A stretch of DNA of 64,000 nt. Origin: JBGAKG01 sp044224495. Its GTDB lineage: Bacteria; Myxococcota_A; Polyangia; Polyangiales; Polyangiaceae. Shown in pieces: positions 36,665 to 44,274 of this stretch. Both the position numbers and the translations under genes were made by a program. The stretch covers positions 241,387 through 305,386 of the forward strand of contig JBGAKG010000009.1 in NCBI GenBank assembly GCA_044224495.1. Direction: 5' to 3'. The notes below the pieces were generated by a model, which ran no database searches, was not told the origin of the DNA, and was given only the letters and a program-made list of their open reading frames with translations. The first letter of the stretch is position 1. The number at the start of each line of letters is the position of its first letter.

Positions 36665-36947
36665 GGGAACAGGTCCGCCCGTGGCCACGTGACCGCGTGC
36701 ATTCTGCAAGTGAATCGCTCACCGTCGACGTGCTGCGCGCGAAGCTCGACGCGGCCATCGTCGCCGAAGCTTGGGATGCGGTGAAGGTGATCGCGGAGCG
36801 GCTGCGCGTCGCGGAGCTCGCTGCGGCGAAGAACGTGGTGGAGATCGGCAAGGGCAGGGGCCGCCGCTAACGGACGGATCGCCTCGTGCTCGCGTCCTTC
36901 GGGACCGGGGCAGGGGGCGGCACGTCCGCCGCGAAAGGACCGACACC

Positions 36948-37247
36948 ATGAACATCGAAAAGCACCTCACCCTCGCCGAACGCGCGTACCTCGCAGCCAT
37001 CGAGGGCGGCCCCATGCCGACGGACGACTCGCCGGCTTGCGCCGTGTCCCTCACGAACGCAAGCGAGCTCATCTCTCAGGATCTCGAGCTTGCCGGGCGC
37101 GCCGCGTCCAGCGACGAGTTCGCCGGCGTCGACGACTTCGCCGAGTACCTCGTGCACCGCTGCGCCCACCGGCTCCGCGTGCTCGAGCAGATCCGCGCGC
37201 GTGCAACCGAGCGTGCGACGCGCGCGATGAATGAGGCGGCCGAATGA
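36948..37247 (+). CDS. Small acidic helical protein, element gene
   Basis: ATG at 36948 follows an AAAGGAC box by 8 bp; the protein is 99 residues, predicted helical. It starts MNIEKHLTLAERAYLAA, and the next protein starts with a related MNTRKHLILAECARWDG. The two may share an N-terminal motif derived by duplication. No domain recognised. It opens the leftward cluster of overlapping element genes and overlaps the next by four bases (ATGA). Confidence 0.65.
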   Translation: MNIEKHLTLAERAYLAAIEGGPMPTDDSPACAVSLTNASELISQDLELAGRAASSDEFAGVDDFAEYLVHRCAHRLRVLEQIRARATERATRAMNEAAE

Positions 37248-37435
37248 ACACGCGAAAGCACCTGATCCTCGCTGAGTGCGCGCGATGGGATGGCATCCCC
37301 GACGAGCTCGTGCGCGCCTACCTGGCCAACCCGCCGACGTCGTACACGATCCGCGGAGCGCTCGACACGCTTCACGCGCAGAACGCCACCGCGGGCCGAC
37401 GCGACGGTCTCGACGCGAAGGGCGGTGCCAAGTGA
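37244..37435 (+). CDS. Small element protein
   Basis: The protein is 63 residues. The N-terminus MNTRKHLILAE echoes the preceding protein. The remainder (ELVRAYLANPPTSYTIRGALDTLHAQ) is helical, without a recognised family. The start overlaps the upstream stop (ATGA at 37244-37247). Past the stop the same frame stays open for a further 28 codons, hinting that this gene was once longer or that a short frame was lost. Confidence 0.6.
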   Translation: MNTRKHLILAECARWDGIPDELVRAYLANPPTSYTIRGALDTLHAQNATAGRRDGLDAKGGAK

Positions 37436-37530
37436 ACGGTCCCAACCTCGAGGCCGGTTCTCTCAGAGGCCGCCGCGGTGCTCGAGCACGCGGAGGCGAT
37501 GGGCTTGGCCGGTTCGAGTTGAGGCTCCCC

Positions 37531-37842
37531 ATGCGTGACCTCGCGCCCCTCCTCGTCGTCGTCTTCGTCGTCGGCTGCGGTGGCAACATCGGGCCGCCCG
37601 CGGTCCACACGGGCGACGCGGCCGCTGAGACGTCACCCGATGGTGCCGATGCTCACGCCACCGCGGACGCGGGCACCGACGTGAACGGTGACACTGCCTC
37701 CGACGCCGACACGGACGCCTCCCCCATCTGCTACTGCACCGGGGCGGGCGGCGGAACGGGGCAGTGGGTCTGCGACGGCGTCGGCGCGACGGACGAGAAA
37801 TCGTGCCTGCACTGCGGAACCCACTGCGACGGTGATCGGTGA
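37531..37842 (+). CDS. Small Cys-rich lipoprotein carried by the element
   Basis: ATG at 37531 gives a clear lipoprotein signal (LVVVFVVGC, Cys16) and 103 residues in all. An Asp/Ala/Thr-rich linker leads to a Cys-rich C-terminus (CYCTGAGGGTGQWVC... SCLHCGTHC) with three CxC/CxxC-type pairs. The style is that of host lipoproteins, so it is probably a lysogenic-conversion gene or host-derived cargo. A GTG at 37432, overlapping the previous stop, is in frame but would bury the signal sequence. Confidence 0.65.
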   Translation: MRDLAPLLVVVFVVGCGGNIGPPAVHTGDAAAETSPDGADAHATADAGTDVNGDTASDADTDASPICYCTGAGGGTGQWVCDGVGATDEKSCLHCGTHCDGDR

Positions 37843-38032
37843 GGCCGGCGCGGACGACCGAAGGTGCTTGCCCGCGAGTGGCAAAGAGGCCGCGGGACGC
37901 GAGTGACCCGGTGAGAACGTCTCGCTCTGGCCCGGCGGGGCAGCACCGTTGACGCGAACCCAGCACTTGGCAACATGAAAAGGAAGCGCCGGGCGGCTTC
38001 GCTGAGCCCCCGGCGCGGAGGACCGAGGGGAC

Positions 38033-38737
38033 GTGACCGTGAAGGTGAAGAAGAAGTCAGAGTCGCGAGCGAAGGCCCGCCCGCGCAAACGTAGCGCGAG
38101 CTTGCGCGAAGCCTCCGACAAGGCCGCAGTGCGGAAGCCGAAGCGGACTGCGCGCACGTCGTCACCCCGCGATCGGTGGTGGCCGCCCCATTACGTCAAC
38201 GTTCAGACCCTGGCGCATCGTGCGATGCATCTGGTGCCCAGGGCACCTCGGCTCAGCGAGAAGTCTCGCGAGTGGTTCTCGCGGATCTTCGAGGCGTTGA
38301 CCTGGGCGCTAGCGGATCCCTGGGATGATGGCGCTGTCGATGTGAGGAAGAAGGCAGCGATTCAAGCGATGGCGGACGCCGCGCGGGCGTACCTGCACTC
38401 GAACCGAACGGGCGGGGGCCGTCAATCGCGCTCACGCTCGAGCAATGGTTTCGTGCCTACACGCGCGGAGTTTGTCCGCCACCTGGTCGCTCTCGCGCGG
38501 CGAACCAACTTCGCCTACGACGCGACGCGTGGAGACTGGATTGGTATGGAGCTCGGATTTACGGGCCGCTTCATCTTCGGAGAGGGCAGAGCGAAGGCGG
38601 CAGCGGAGGCCGCGGACGCGGCGGCGCTCCGTACCACCAACGACCCCGAGCGGATCGTACGCGCTGCGCTGCGGGCGTTCGGTGTGAAGCGACCTGACTC
38701 AGTTGTTCGGTCAGCGATGGGTGATTCCCGGAAATAG
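38033..38737 (+). CDS. Element protein of unknown function
   Basis: GTG at 38033 has GAGGGG 4 bp upstream; the protein is 234 residues. The first 45 residues are extremely basic (KVKKKSESRAKARPRKRS...), fit for nucleic-acid binding. The middle is helical with RLSEKSREWFSRIFEALTWALADPWDD. The C-terminus is Ala/Arg-rich. No family recognised. The 190 bp before it (37843-38032) hold no supported gene. Confidence 0.6.
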   Translation: MTVKVKKKSESRAKARPRKRSASLREASDKAAVRKPKRTARTSSPRDRWWPPHYVNVQTLAHRAMHLVPRAPRLSEKSREWFSRIFEALTWALADPWDDGAVDVRKKAAIQAMADAARAYLHSNRTGGGRQSRSRSSNGFVPTRAEFVRHLVALARRTNFAYDATRGDWIGMELGFTGRFIFGEGRAKAAAEAADAAALRTTNDPERIVRAALRAFGVKRPDSVVRSAMGDSRK

Positions 38738-38741
38738 GGGG

Positions 38742-38774
38742 AAACCTTGTAGACCTTAGACGAAGAAGGTTTTT
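38742..38774 (+). terminator. Weak stem-loop with T-run
   Basis: AAACCTT (38742-38748) and AAGGTTT (38766-38772) pair across a 17-nt loop and run into TTTTT, 5 bp after the stop at 38737. It lies in an AT-rich pocket unusual for this window, so it may combine the end of one transcript with the start of the next. Confidence 0.4.
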
Positions 38775-38791
38775 CAAGGCTTCCTAACAGG

Positions 38792-38980
38792 GTGAACCAC
38801 ACCACCCCTGCAAGTGTCCTGACCGTCGCGCGCCTTCGCGCGGAGTCCTTGGTCTCCGAGCCCACCATCCGGAAGTGGCTCGCCGACCCCGCCTCAGTCC
38901 AACCGGCGCTCGCCGCGCGCTTGGAAGGTGCTGCGCAGGCGATCGGTCTCGCGCGCGAGCCGAAGAAGTCCCGACGCTGA
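38792..38980 (+). CDS. Small HTH-like regulator
   Basis: The protein is 62 residues from a GTG at 38792. TVARLRAESLVSEPTIRKWLADPASVQPALAARLEGAAQAIGL reads like a helix-turn-helix of the XRE/transposon-regulator sort: SEPTIRKWL as recognition helix and then a stabilising helix. Such tiny proteins are common phage or element regulators. The palindrome GTCCCAAAAAGGGAC follows 21 bp downstream. Assignment by pattern only. Confidence 0.55.
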   Translation: MNHTTPASVLTVARLRAESLVSEPTIRKWLADPASVQPALAARLEGAAQAIGLAREPKKSRR

Positions 38981-39001
38981 CCTCAACCGCGCCGAGGGTA
39001 C

Positions 39002-39016
39002 GTCCCAAAAAGGGAC
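39002..39016. repeat. GTCCC-N5-GGGAC palindrome, copy 1
   Basis: GTCCC-AAAAA-GGGAC, a variant of the GTCCCAAAGTGGGAC palindrome found at 42319, 42967 and 44931. It lies 45 bp upstream of the ATG of the excisionase-like gene. Confidence 0.6.
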
Positions 39017-39060
39017 GCGCCCCCGCCTGGCAGGGCGAGAGCGCGCGAAGGACCACCAAC

Positions 39061-39462
39061 ATGAGCAAGGTACAACGAACTGAAGAGCCGCGCCAGGCAG
39101 CGAGCGACGATGCGATTTCGCGAGCGGTCGCGGCTGCGCGCGACGCGGGCGCTGTCGTCCTCGAGACGAACGCGGGTGTCATGATCGCCATCCCGAGGCG
39201 CGACGAGCACGCGGGGGACATCCTCCACGAGGTCGATGCGGCGAGGATCGCCGGCGTGAGCGTTCGAACGCTGCGCGACGCTCGCCGAGCCGGCGAGCTC
39301 GTCATGGCCGGCCGCCAGAGATCGAGGACGGTGCGACGCTCGGACCTCGACGCCTGGATCGAGAGCCGTCGCTCTCCCGTCGCGACGATGAACGAGTCGG
39401 CCATCGACAAGCGCGTCGCCCGACTCGAACGATCGCGCAAGTCGGCCGGAGGTGCACAGTGA
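39061..39462 (+). CDS. Excisionase-type (MerR/HTH_17-like) DNA-binding protein
   Basis: The protein is 133 residues from ATG 39061. The core LHEVDAARIAGVSVRTLRDARRAGELVMAGRQRSRTVRRSDLDAWIESR is a winged-helix excisionase-family domain: the HTH is in DAARIAGVSVRTLRDARRAG and the wing in RTVRRSDLDAWI. Proteins of this type act as recombination-directionality factors or repressors. The N-terminal third (ISRAVAAARDAGAVVLETNAG) is helical. The stop overlaps the next start (GTGA at 39459-39462). It is a good candidate for Xis. Confidence 0.75.
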   Translation: MSKVQRTEEPRQAASDDAISRAVAAARDAGAVVLETNAGVMIAIPRRDEHAGDILHEVDAARIAGVSVRTLRDARRAGELVMAGRQRSRTVRRSDLDAWIESRRSPVATMNESAIDKRVARLERSRKSAGGAQ

Positions 39463-39632
39463 CGCTCCTCGAGTTGAAAGCTCTTCGCTCCGACCTTTGT
39501 GCGGTTCGCGTCGAGCTGGATCGGCGCAGGTACGCAGCCGCACGTCGATCCGTCGACGCGGCGCTCGAGCGAGTGTTCCGGGGAATCGAGCGAGCTCAGG
39601 CGCGCGCCGCCGCGCGCAGGGGTGAGCGATGA
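39459..39632 (+). CDS. Small basic element protein (57 aa)
   Basis: GTG at 39459 overlaps the upstream stop, and the stop at 39630-39632 overlaps the next ATG (ATGA at 39629). The protein is 57 residues, helical, Arg-rich, starting MTLLELKALRSDL, with a coiled-coil-like heptad pattern. No family. Its tight coupling on both sides is the main support. Confidence 0.5.
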   Translation: MTLLELKALRSDLCAVRVELDRRRYAAARRSVDAALERVFRGIERAQARAAARRGER

Positions 39633-39835
39633 CGGTCCCCGCTGTCGTCGTTACCGCGCGCTGGGTGCAGCGCGATCGCGTGTGGGCGTTGACGGTTCTC
39701 CGCTGCCCGTTCTGCCTTCGCGAGCACCATCACGGCGGCGGCCGAGGGGCCCGGCCTGATGGCGGGCACCGCCTGGCCCACTGCCGCGGGGGTGCCAGCT
39801 ACGTCTTGGTCCCCGTCGTTCGGAGCGCGGCGTGA
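39629..39835 (+). CDS. Small zinc-ribbon-like protein
   Basis: The protein is 68 residues. RCPFCLREHHHGGG... HRLAHC forms a CxxC...H/C pattern expected to bind one zinc. A beta-hairpin-like N-terminus (VVVTARWVQRDRVWALTVLRC) precedes it. It is typical of small phage zinc-finger proteins. It overlaps its neighbours by four bases on both sides. Function unknown. Confidence 0.6.
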   Translation: MTVPAVVVTARWVQRDRVWALTVLRCPFCLREHHHGGGRGARPDGGHRLAHCRGGASYVLVPVVRSAA

Positions 39836-40071
39836 AGCGCTCTCGTCCCGAATGGGTGAGCGGCCTCAAGGGCCTCGTGCTCCGCGTCCGCTTGTCAGGC
39901 GACCGCGAGGTCTCGTGCCTGCCCTCCGAGCTGCCAGCGCTCGCGCAATGGCTCGTCGCTGGCGGCCGAGGACCGATGCCGGTGCGGGAGTTCACGAAGC
40001 ACCCGTGGCGCAAGAGCTACAGGTGGACGCTCGCCGCGTGGCTCGTCGCGCTGCGGGAGCTGCCGCCGTGA
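39832..40071 (+). CDS. Small element protein
   Basis: The protein is 79 residues from GTG 39832 (GTGA overlap). It reads VSGLKGLVLRVRLSGDREVSC followed by two helices and EFTKHPWRKSYRWTLAAWLVALREL. The pattern recalls SAND- or KilA-like short DNA-binding folds but I cannot assign it. It is part of the overlapping gene chain leading to the sigma-like and helicase genes. Confidence 0.5.
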   Translation: MKRSRPEWVSGLKGLVLRVRLSGDREVSCLPSELPALAQWLVAGGRGPMPVREFTKHPWRKSYRWTLAAWLVALRELPP

Positions 40072-40478
40072 GCCGCTCGCGTGGATCGCGCACTGAGGAC
40101 CTCTCGAGGCTCTCCCGCGCCGAGCTCGGGGCGGGGCGAGTGCAACTTCGCTTGCTCGAGTCGGACGGCCTCGCCGTCGAGCGCCCCCGTACGCGGGGCG
40201 AGTGCATCGGTGGCGAGCGGCCGTGCCCCTGGGTGGGCTGCCGGCATCACCTCTTCCTCGAAGTGCACCCGCGCACGGGCAACGTCCTCTACAACTTCGG
40301 TCAGCTCGAGCCCGACGAGCTCGAGCACTCGTGCTCGCTCGACGTAGCCGACGCTGCAGCCGACGAGGGCGGCCTCGTCCTCGAGGAAGTGGCGCGCCGT
40401 CTGAATCTCACGCACCAGGGCGTGCGCGCAATTGAGGTACGGGCGCTCGTTCGGATGCGTCAGCGGGGTGCAGCGTGA
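40068..40478 (+). CDS. Sigma-70 region 4-like regulator
   Basis: The protein is 136 residues from GTG 40068. The N-terminal half includes a possible metal site (CIGGERPCPWVGCRHH). The C-terminal GLVLEEVARRLNLTHQGVRAIEVRALVRMR matches the sigma-70 region 4 helix-turn-helix that reads -35 promoter elements. There is no region 2, so it is not a full sigma factor. It could recruit host RNA polymerase to element promoters or act as a late regulator. The stop overlaps the helicase start (GTGA at 40475-40478). Confidence 0.72.
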   Translation: MSRSRGSRTEDLSRLSRAELGAGRVQLRLLESDGLAVERPRTRGECIGGERPCPWVGCRHHLFLEVHPRTGNVLYNFGQLEPDELEHSCSLDVADAAADEGGLVLEEVARRLNLTHQGVRAIEVRALVRMRQRGAA

Positions 40479-42079
40479 GCGCCCTCCCCGCACCGCCGCC
40501 CGGCCGGTTCGACGATCCGCAAGAGCTACCGATCGTCCGCATCGGCCTCGACGAAGACCGCGTCGTCGCTGAGACGATCGCCGTCCTCGCGACGAGCCGC
40601 GAGACCTTCGCCCGCGGCGGCATGCTGGTGCGCGTCGTTGCTGACGAGTCCGTCCACCGTCGGCGAGTTCACCGCGCCGACAGCGCGCCCGTCATCCGGC
40701 CGCACACCCCGGCGACGCTGCGCCTCGAGCTCGCGCGCCTGCTCAGGTTCGAGCGCGCGCGCAAGGTCGACGGTGAGCTGCGCTGGCAGCTCAGCACGCC
40801 GACTCCGACGCTCCTCGCGCAGCTCCTCGATTCGGGCGCCTGGCCTGGCGTGCGCCCGCTCGAAGGCGTCGCGAGCGCCCCACGGCTTCGCGAGGACGGC
40901 AGCGTCGCTCAGGAGCCCGGCTACGACGCCGAGAGCGCCCACGTCCTCGCGTTCGACGCCGATGGGTTCCCGCGGATCCCCGACGACCTCTCCAAGGCCG
41001 ACGCGCTCAAGGCGCGCGTCGCGCTCCTCGACGTCGTGCGAGACTTCCCCTTCGCTGACGACGCCGATCGCTCAGCCTGGCTCGCGTTCGTCCTGACGCT
41101 GTGCGCACGCCCGGCGATCGCTGGCCCGTGCCCCCTGTTCACCTTCACCGCGAACGTGCGCGGCGCTGGCAAGTCCAGGCTCGTCGACGTTGCCAGCCTG
41201 ATCGCGACCGGGCGGATCGCGAGCCGCGCCACGCAACCCACCGATGACGCCGAGGCCGGGAAGATCCTCACCAGCATCGTCCTCGCCGGCGACGAGCTCG
41301 TTTTGTTCGACAACGTCACCCGCCCGCTCGGCGGCGGTAAGCTCGATGCGCTTCTCACCGGCGAGCGCTGGAAGGATCGAACGCTCGGCACGAACACCAC
41401 GATCGACGTGCCGATCCGCGTGGTGCTCGCCGCGACCGGCAACAACCTCGAGCTGAGCGGCGACACGTTGCGCCGTGCGCTGCCGGTCCGCCTCGACTCG
41501 CCGCTCGAGTCACCCGAGGACCGCCACGACTTCGCCGTGTCCGATCTGCTCGCCCACGTCCGCACGGAGCGGCCGCGTCTCGTTGCCGCCGCGCTGACGA
41601 TGCTCCGCGCTTGGTACGTCGCCGGCGGTCCTCACGCCAGCGTGCGCCCCTGGGGCAGCTTCGAGGCTTGGGCGCGAGTCATCCCCCACGTGCTCGCCTA
41701 CGCCGACCTGCCCGACCCGCAGGCGACACGCCTCGAGCTCGCCGGCGATGACCCGCAGCTTCGCGCGCTCGGCGTCGTGCTTGAGGGCTGGCGACGCCTC
41801 GAGATTCAGTGCGGGTCGAAGCAAGGCATCACAATCCGCCAAGCCCTCGAGCGCCTCTATCCGCCTGGCCAGGGCGCGGCGAGCGACGACGGCAACGAAG
41901 ATCTGCGCGAAGCACTGGAGCTCCTCGCCCCGGGCAAGGGCCCGATCCGAGTGTCGACGCACGCGCTCGGGAACGCCTTCCGCCGAGCTCGCCGCCGTGT
42001 CCTGTCCCACCGTCAGCTCGTCCAGTCCGACACCGCCAAGGGGGGCGTCGTTCGCTGGACGGTGAGGGACATGCCATGA
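40475..42079 (+). CDS. Phage-type replicative helicase/primase-associated ATPase
   Basis: The 534-residue P-loop ATPase has Walker A ANVRGAGKSRL (226-236), Walker B-like DELVLFDNV (about 273-281) and the sensor-1 region RVVLAATGNNLELSGDTLRRALPVRLDSP. That is the arrangement of phage and satellite helicases related to D5/SF3 ATPases. The first 200 residues are helical and may hold a degenerate primase or DNA-binding part; I see no clear primase motif. It should drive replication of the excised element. A 390-bp non-coding stretch rich in palindromes follows and may be the origin. Confidence 0.8.
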   Translation: MSALPAPPPGRFDDPQELPIVRIGLDEDRVVAETIAVLATSRETFARGGMLVRVVADESVHRRRVHRADSAPVIRPHTPATLRLELARLLRFERARKVDGELRWQLSTPTPTLLAQLLDSGAWPGVRPLEGVASAPRLREDGSVAQEPGYDAESAHVLAFDADGFPRIPDDLSKADALKARVALLDVVRDFPFADDADRSAWLAFVLTLCARPAIAGPCPLFTFTANVRGAGKSRLVDVASLIATGRIASRATQPTDDAEAGKILTSIVLAGDELVLFDNVTRPLGGGKLDALLTGERWKDRTLGTNTTIDVPIRVVLAATGNNLELSGDTLRRALPVRLDSPLESPEDRHDFAVSDLLAHVRTERPRLVAAALTMLRAWYVAGGPHASVRPWGSFEAWARVIPHVLAYADLPDPQATRLELAGDDPQLRALGVVLEGWRRLEIQCGSKQGITIRQALERLYPPGQGAASDDGNEDLREALELLAPGKGPIRVSTHALGNAFRRARRRVLSHRQLVQSDTAKGGVVRWTVRDMP

Positions 42080-42469
42080 GTCCCACCCTCGCGTTCTCAG
42101 TGATTGCGTGCACTTACCTGACGCTGGGTTGGACAGGTGAGTCAGTTCCACCCATCCAAACTTTTGCCCCTTCTCGCGCGCGACGTGACTGGAACTGTCC
42201 CACCCGAGTCACCCGTCCCACTCGGCGGCCCCACCCCCTGGCCTACCTCTGCGGACGTTTGCACTCGCACCAACCCCGGTGCTCAAGGGGGACAGCGGAT
42301 GCACCTCGACCCGACGTCGTCCCAAAGTGGGACAGCCGGATGCCGCAGGGGGGATATCCAGAGGGGGGGGGTACCTCGTCCAGGTGCGCCTTTCGCACCG
42401 AATATGAAGTTTTCGCTCGGGTTCAGAACCGAGCGGCCTCGAACGAACCACAACGACAACGAGATCACC
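42080..42469. promoter_or_regulatory. 390-bp non-coding stretch with GTCCCA repeats; possible replication origin
   Basis: No gene is supported here. GTCCCAC half-sites occur at 42080, 42197 and 42215, and a full palindrome at 42319-42333. An 8-bp inverted repeat CAGTTCCA (42143-42150) / TGGAACTG (42190-42197) flanks a relatively AT-rich ATCCAAACTTTTG. A run of nine or more G occurs near 42363. The stretch directly follows the helicase gene, where phage-satellite origins commonly lie. Origin role is an inference; operator function for the downstream gene is the alternative. Confidence 0.45.
42319..42333. repeat. GTCCCAAAGTGGGAC palindrome, copy 2
   Basis: A perfect GTCCCA-AAG-TGGGAC inverted repeat. 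An identical 15-mer occurs at 42967-42981. It is 137 bp upstream of the ATG at 42470. Confidence 0.75.
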
Positions 42470-42937
42470 ATGCCGCGTAAGCAAACCAAGTTTTCGACCC
42501 AAGTCCTCGAGCGCATGCGGGAAGGCCAGCGGTGTGGGAAGAGCGCCGGCGAGATCGCGGCGGAGCTGAAGGCCGCCGGCGTGAAGGGGGCGAGCAAGGC
42601 GACCGTGTTTCGGCGCCTGCGCGACCTCCAGCGAGCGGCCGTCACGCCTCCGGAATTGCCCGGGTCGCCCGACGAGATTCCGGAGGGCGCCGACGTGGAG
42701 ACGCTCGACCACTGGATCGCGGTCGCGAAGACGATGGGCGAGCAGGCGCAGCGTGACAAGAACATCGCCGCGATCGGCGCGATGGGTCGACTCGTCGCGA
42801 CGCTGCTCGAGCACCGGCGGAAGGCGGCGCCGAAGCACGTCGACGATCCGAACGACTCGCTGGACATGATCGCGGCGGCGAAGAAGGCACGCGAGATTCT
42901 GCACCGGTACGTCGCAAGGGCGGTGGGCCGTGACTGA
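42470..42937 (+). CDS. HTH DNA-binding protein, possibly terminase small-subunit-like
   Basis: ATG 42470 gives 155 residues. QVLERMREGQRCGKSAGEIAAELKAAGVKGASKATVFRRLRDLQ is a resolvase/Sxy-like HTH. It is followed by a helical, charged C-terminal half (DSLDMIAAAKKAREILHRYVARA). Small terminase subunits have a similar N-terminal HTH and helical oligomerisation region, but no large subunit is nearby, so this is uncertain. A site-specific regulator recognising the upstream palindromes is equally possible. Confidence 0.68.
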   Translation: MPRKQTKFSTQVLERMREGQRCGKSAGEIAAELKAAGVKGASKATVFRRLRDLQRAAVTPPELPGSPDEIPEGADVETLDHWIAVAKTMGEQAQRDKNIAAIGAMGRLVATLLEHRRKAAPKHVDDPNDSLDMIAAAKKAREILHRYVARAVGRD

Positions 42938-42966
42938 CGTGTCGGCGGCGGCCGTGCTCAGCTTGC

Positions 42967-42981
42967 GTCCCAAAGTGGGAC
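42967..42981. repeat. GTCCCAAAGTGGGAC palindrome, copy 3
   Basis: Identical to 42319-42333. It lies 64 bp upstream of the ATG at 43045, within the promoter interval of the first 102-residue paralogue. Confidence 0.75.
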
Positions 42982-43044
42982 AGGCACTCCGCTCTCACCA
43001 TCACAACGTCTCGAAACGCAATCAAGGAACGAAGGAGCTGAACC

Positions 43045-43353
43045 ATGGATCCGACTTTGAAGACCCTCATCGAAGAGTACACCCTCGCCCGTAAGGGGCT
43101 CGCGGAAGCGCGTGCACGCGGGTGTAGCGAGTCGATCAAGCATGCGCGCGCGGTATTCGAACGCGCCGAAAGCGCGATGAACGAGCGCGCCGCGGCGCTG
43201 CGCGATGGCACCGCGGAGAACGCGCCTTCGCCATCCCTTGGCCGCGTTCCTGGTCTGACCGAACACGAGAGACAGATGTGCATCCGGCACGGTGTCGAAC
43301 CCGAGAAGTACCTCCGGACGCGCCGAGATCGACGCATGCCGTGCGCGAGGTGA
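43045..43353 (+). CDS. 102-residue element protein, paralogue A
   Basis: ATG 43045 has a strong AAGGAG box 8 bp upstream. The first 55 residues (TLIEEYTLARKGLAEARARGCSESIKHARAVFERAESAMNERAAAL) form a helical hairpin. The C-terminus has LTEHERQMCIRHGVEPEKYLRTR, a pattern (L...E..xC...G..P..Y) seen in small phage head-associated or scaffold proteins. It is a clear duplicate of the gene at 44275, sharing even the RBS region. Function unknown. Confidence 0.72.
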   Translation: MDPTLKTLIEEYTLARKGLAEARARGCSESIKHARAVFERAESAMNERAAALRDGTAENAPSPSLGRVPGLTEHERQMCIRHGVEPEKYLRTRRDRRMPCAR

Positions 43354-43489
43354 GGACGTGGTCGCGGCGGCGCGACGAAAGGACGCTCGAGCGCGGCGAA
43401 GCGCCGTGTGACCAGCGAGAGACCGCATGACCCAACCCACCGGCATGAAGAGAACCCGAAGCGAGCAGAACCACCGAAGGAGCATCACG

Positions 43490-44224
43490 ATGAACAAGAC
43501 CGAAAGAGCGCTAGCCGTGTATCACGCCGCCGTGGCCGCTGATGATGCGGCCATCGCAGCCGTCCTCAAGGAAGCCGCGAAGCCGCGCACCGCGTTCTCG
43601 CGAGACGAAGCGCAGCTCGAGCAGTGGCGCACAGCGGACGATCGGAAGATCGCCGAGTGGGAGGCCGGCCATCTTCTGACGATCGAGGAAGCCGCGAATG
43701 GTGATGAGCTCGCGCGCGCCGCCGACTTGACCATCCTTCTCTCCGACGTGGACGCGGCTCTTGCGACGGTCGGAACCGCGACCGAGATCCAGGACGCGCT
43801 CGTCGCCGTTCGGGCGCGCATCGCCACCGCGGATGCAGCGCGTGTGCGGTTGAGCAAGCGCCGCATCGCGGCCGGACTTCCTCAGCCTCGGCCTCTTCCT
43901 CCTGCGACGAACAAGCCCGATCTCGCCGAGTACCGTTCGCTCATCGTTGCGCGCATCGCAGAGACGAAATCCCGTTCGAACGAAACTCGGATCTGGTACC
44001 TGCGGTCCGAGGTCAACGCGCGTCGCGCGGCCGACGAGCGTCGCCGGCTGGATGAGGAACGGGAGCGCACTGAGCAGGCGCGTGCGCGTGATGCGCGCGC
44101 GCGCGAGGTGCGTGATGCTGCCGAGCGCGAACGCGCCGCGCAGCGAGAGAAGCAGGCAGCTTTCGAGCGTCGAAAGCGGGAGGACGACCAGCTCGCGGCG
44201 GCGAGCCGAGCTCGGGAGCCGTGA
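43490..44224 (+). CDS. Long coiled-coil element protein
   Basis: ATG 43490 has GAAGGAG 8 bp upstream; the protein is 244 residues. The N-terminal half is helical (TERALAVYHAAVAADDAAIAAVLKEAAK). From about residue 165 to the end it is a continuous highly charged coiled coil (RRAADERRRLDEERERTEQARARDAR...). Such proteins often serve as phage scaffolds or DNA-packaging adaptors. It sits between the two 102-residue paralogues, an arrangement suggesting a three-gene unit. Confidence 0.68.
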   Translation: MNKTERALAVYHAAVAADDAAIAAVLKEAAKPRTAFSRDEAQLEQWRTADDRKIAEWEAGHLLTIEEAANGDELARAADLTILLSDVDAALATVGTATEIQDALVAVRARIATADAARVRLSKRRIAAGLPQPRPLPPATNKPDLAEYRSLIVARIAETKSRSNETRIWYLRSEVNARRAADERRRLDEERERTEQARARDARAREVRDAAERERAAQREKQAAFERRKREDDQLAAASRAREP

Positions 44225-44274
44225 GGGCGGAAGAACAACCCTCGCCGTATGGCGAGAACCGAAGGAGCTGAAGC

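Larger units (their letters stand above)
36565..36870 (+). pseudogene. Displaced C-terminal segment of the integrase reading frame
   Basis: The frame GTG-CCG-GAG... at 36565 is the same phase as the integrase frame entering the right core (V431 onward). It continues without a stop to 36870. In an excised circle the integrase would read 437 residues and then 94 more from here (ERTDPARIP... ending GKGRGRR), giving 531 residues. Integrated, these 94 residues are cut from the enzyme. An ATG/GTG-initiated remnant (for example GTG 36697, 57 residues) could still be translated. The segment ends in a helical SLTVDVLRAKLDAAIVAEAW region. The arrangement matches what is known for Mx8 IntP/IntX. Confidence 0.75.

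Noticed and set aside
36532..36870. A 112-residue gene starting at 36532
   Set aside because: The first 11 codons come from chromosomal DNA outside attL, and the remainder is in phase with int. It is better explained as the displaced integrase C-terminus.
42076..42480. A 134-residue frame starting in the helicase stop region
   Set aside because: It runs through the palindrome-rich stretch, has no RBS or domain and shows Arg/Pro/Thr-rich shadow composition.
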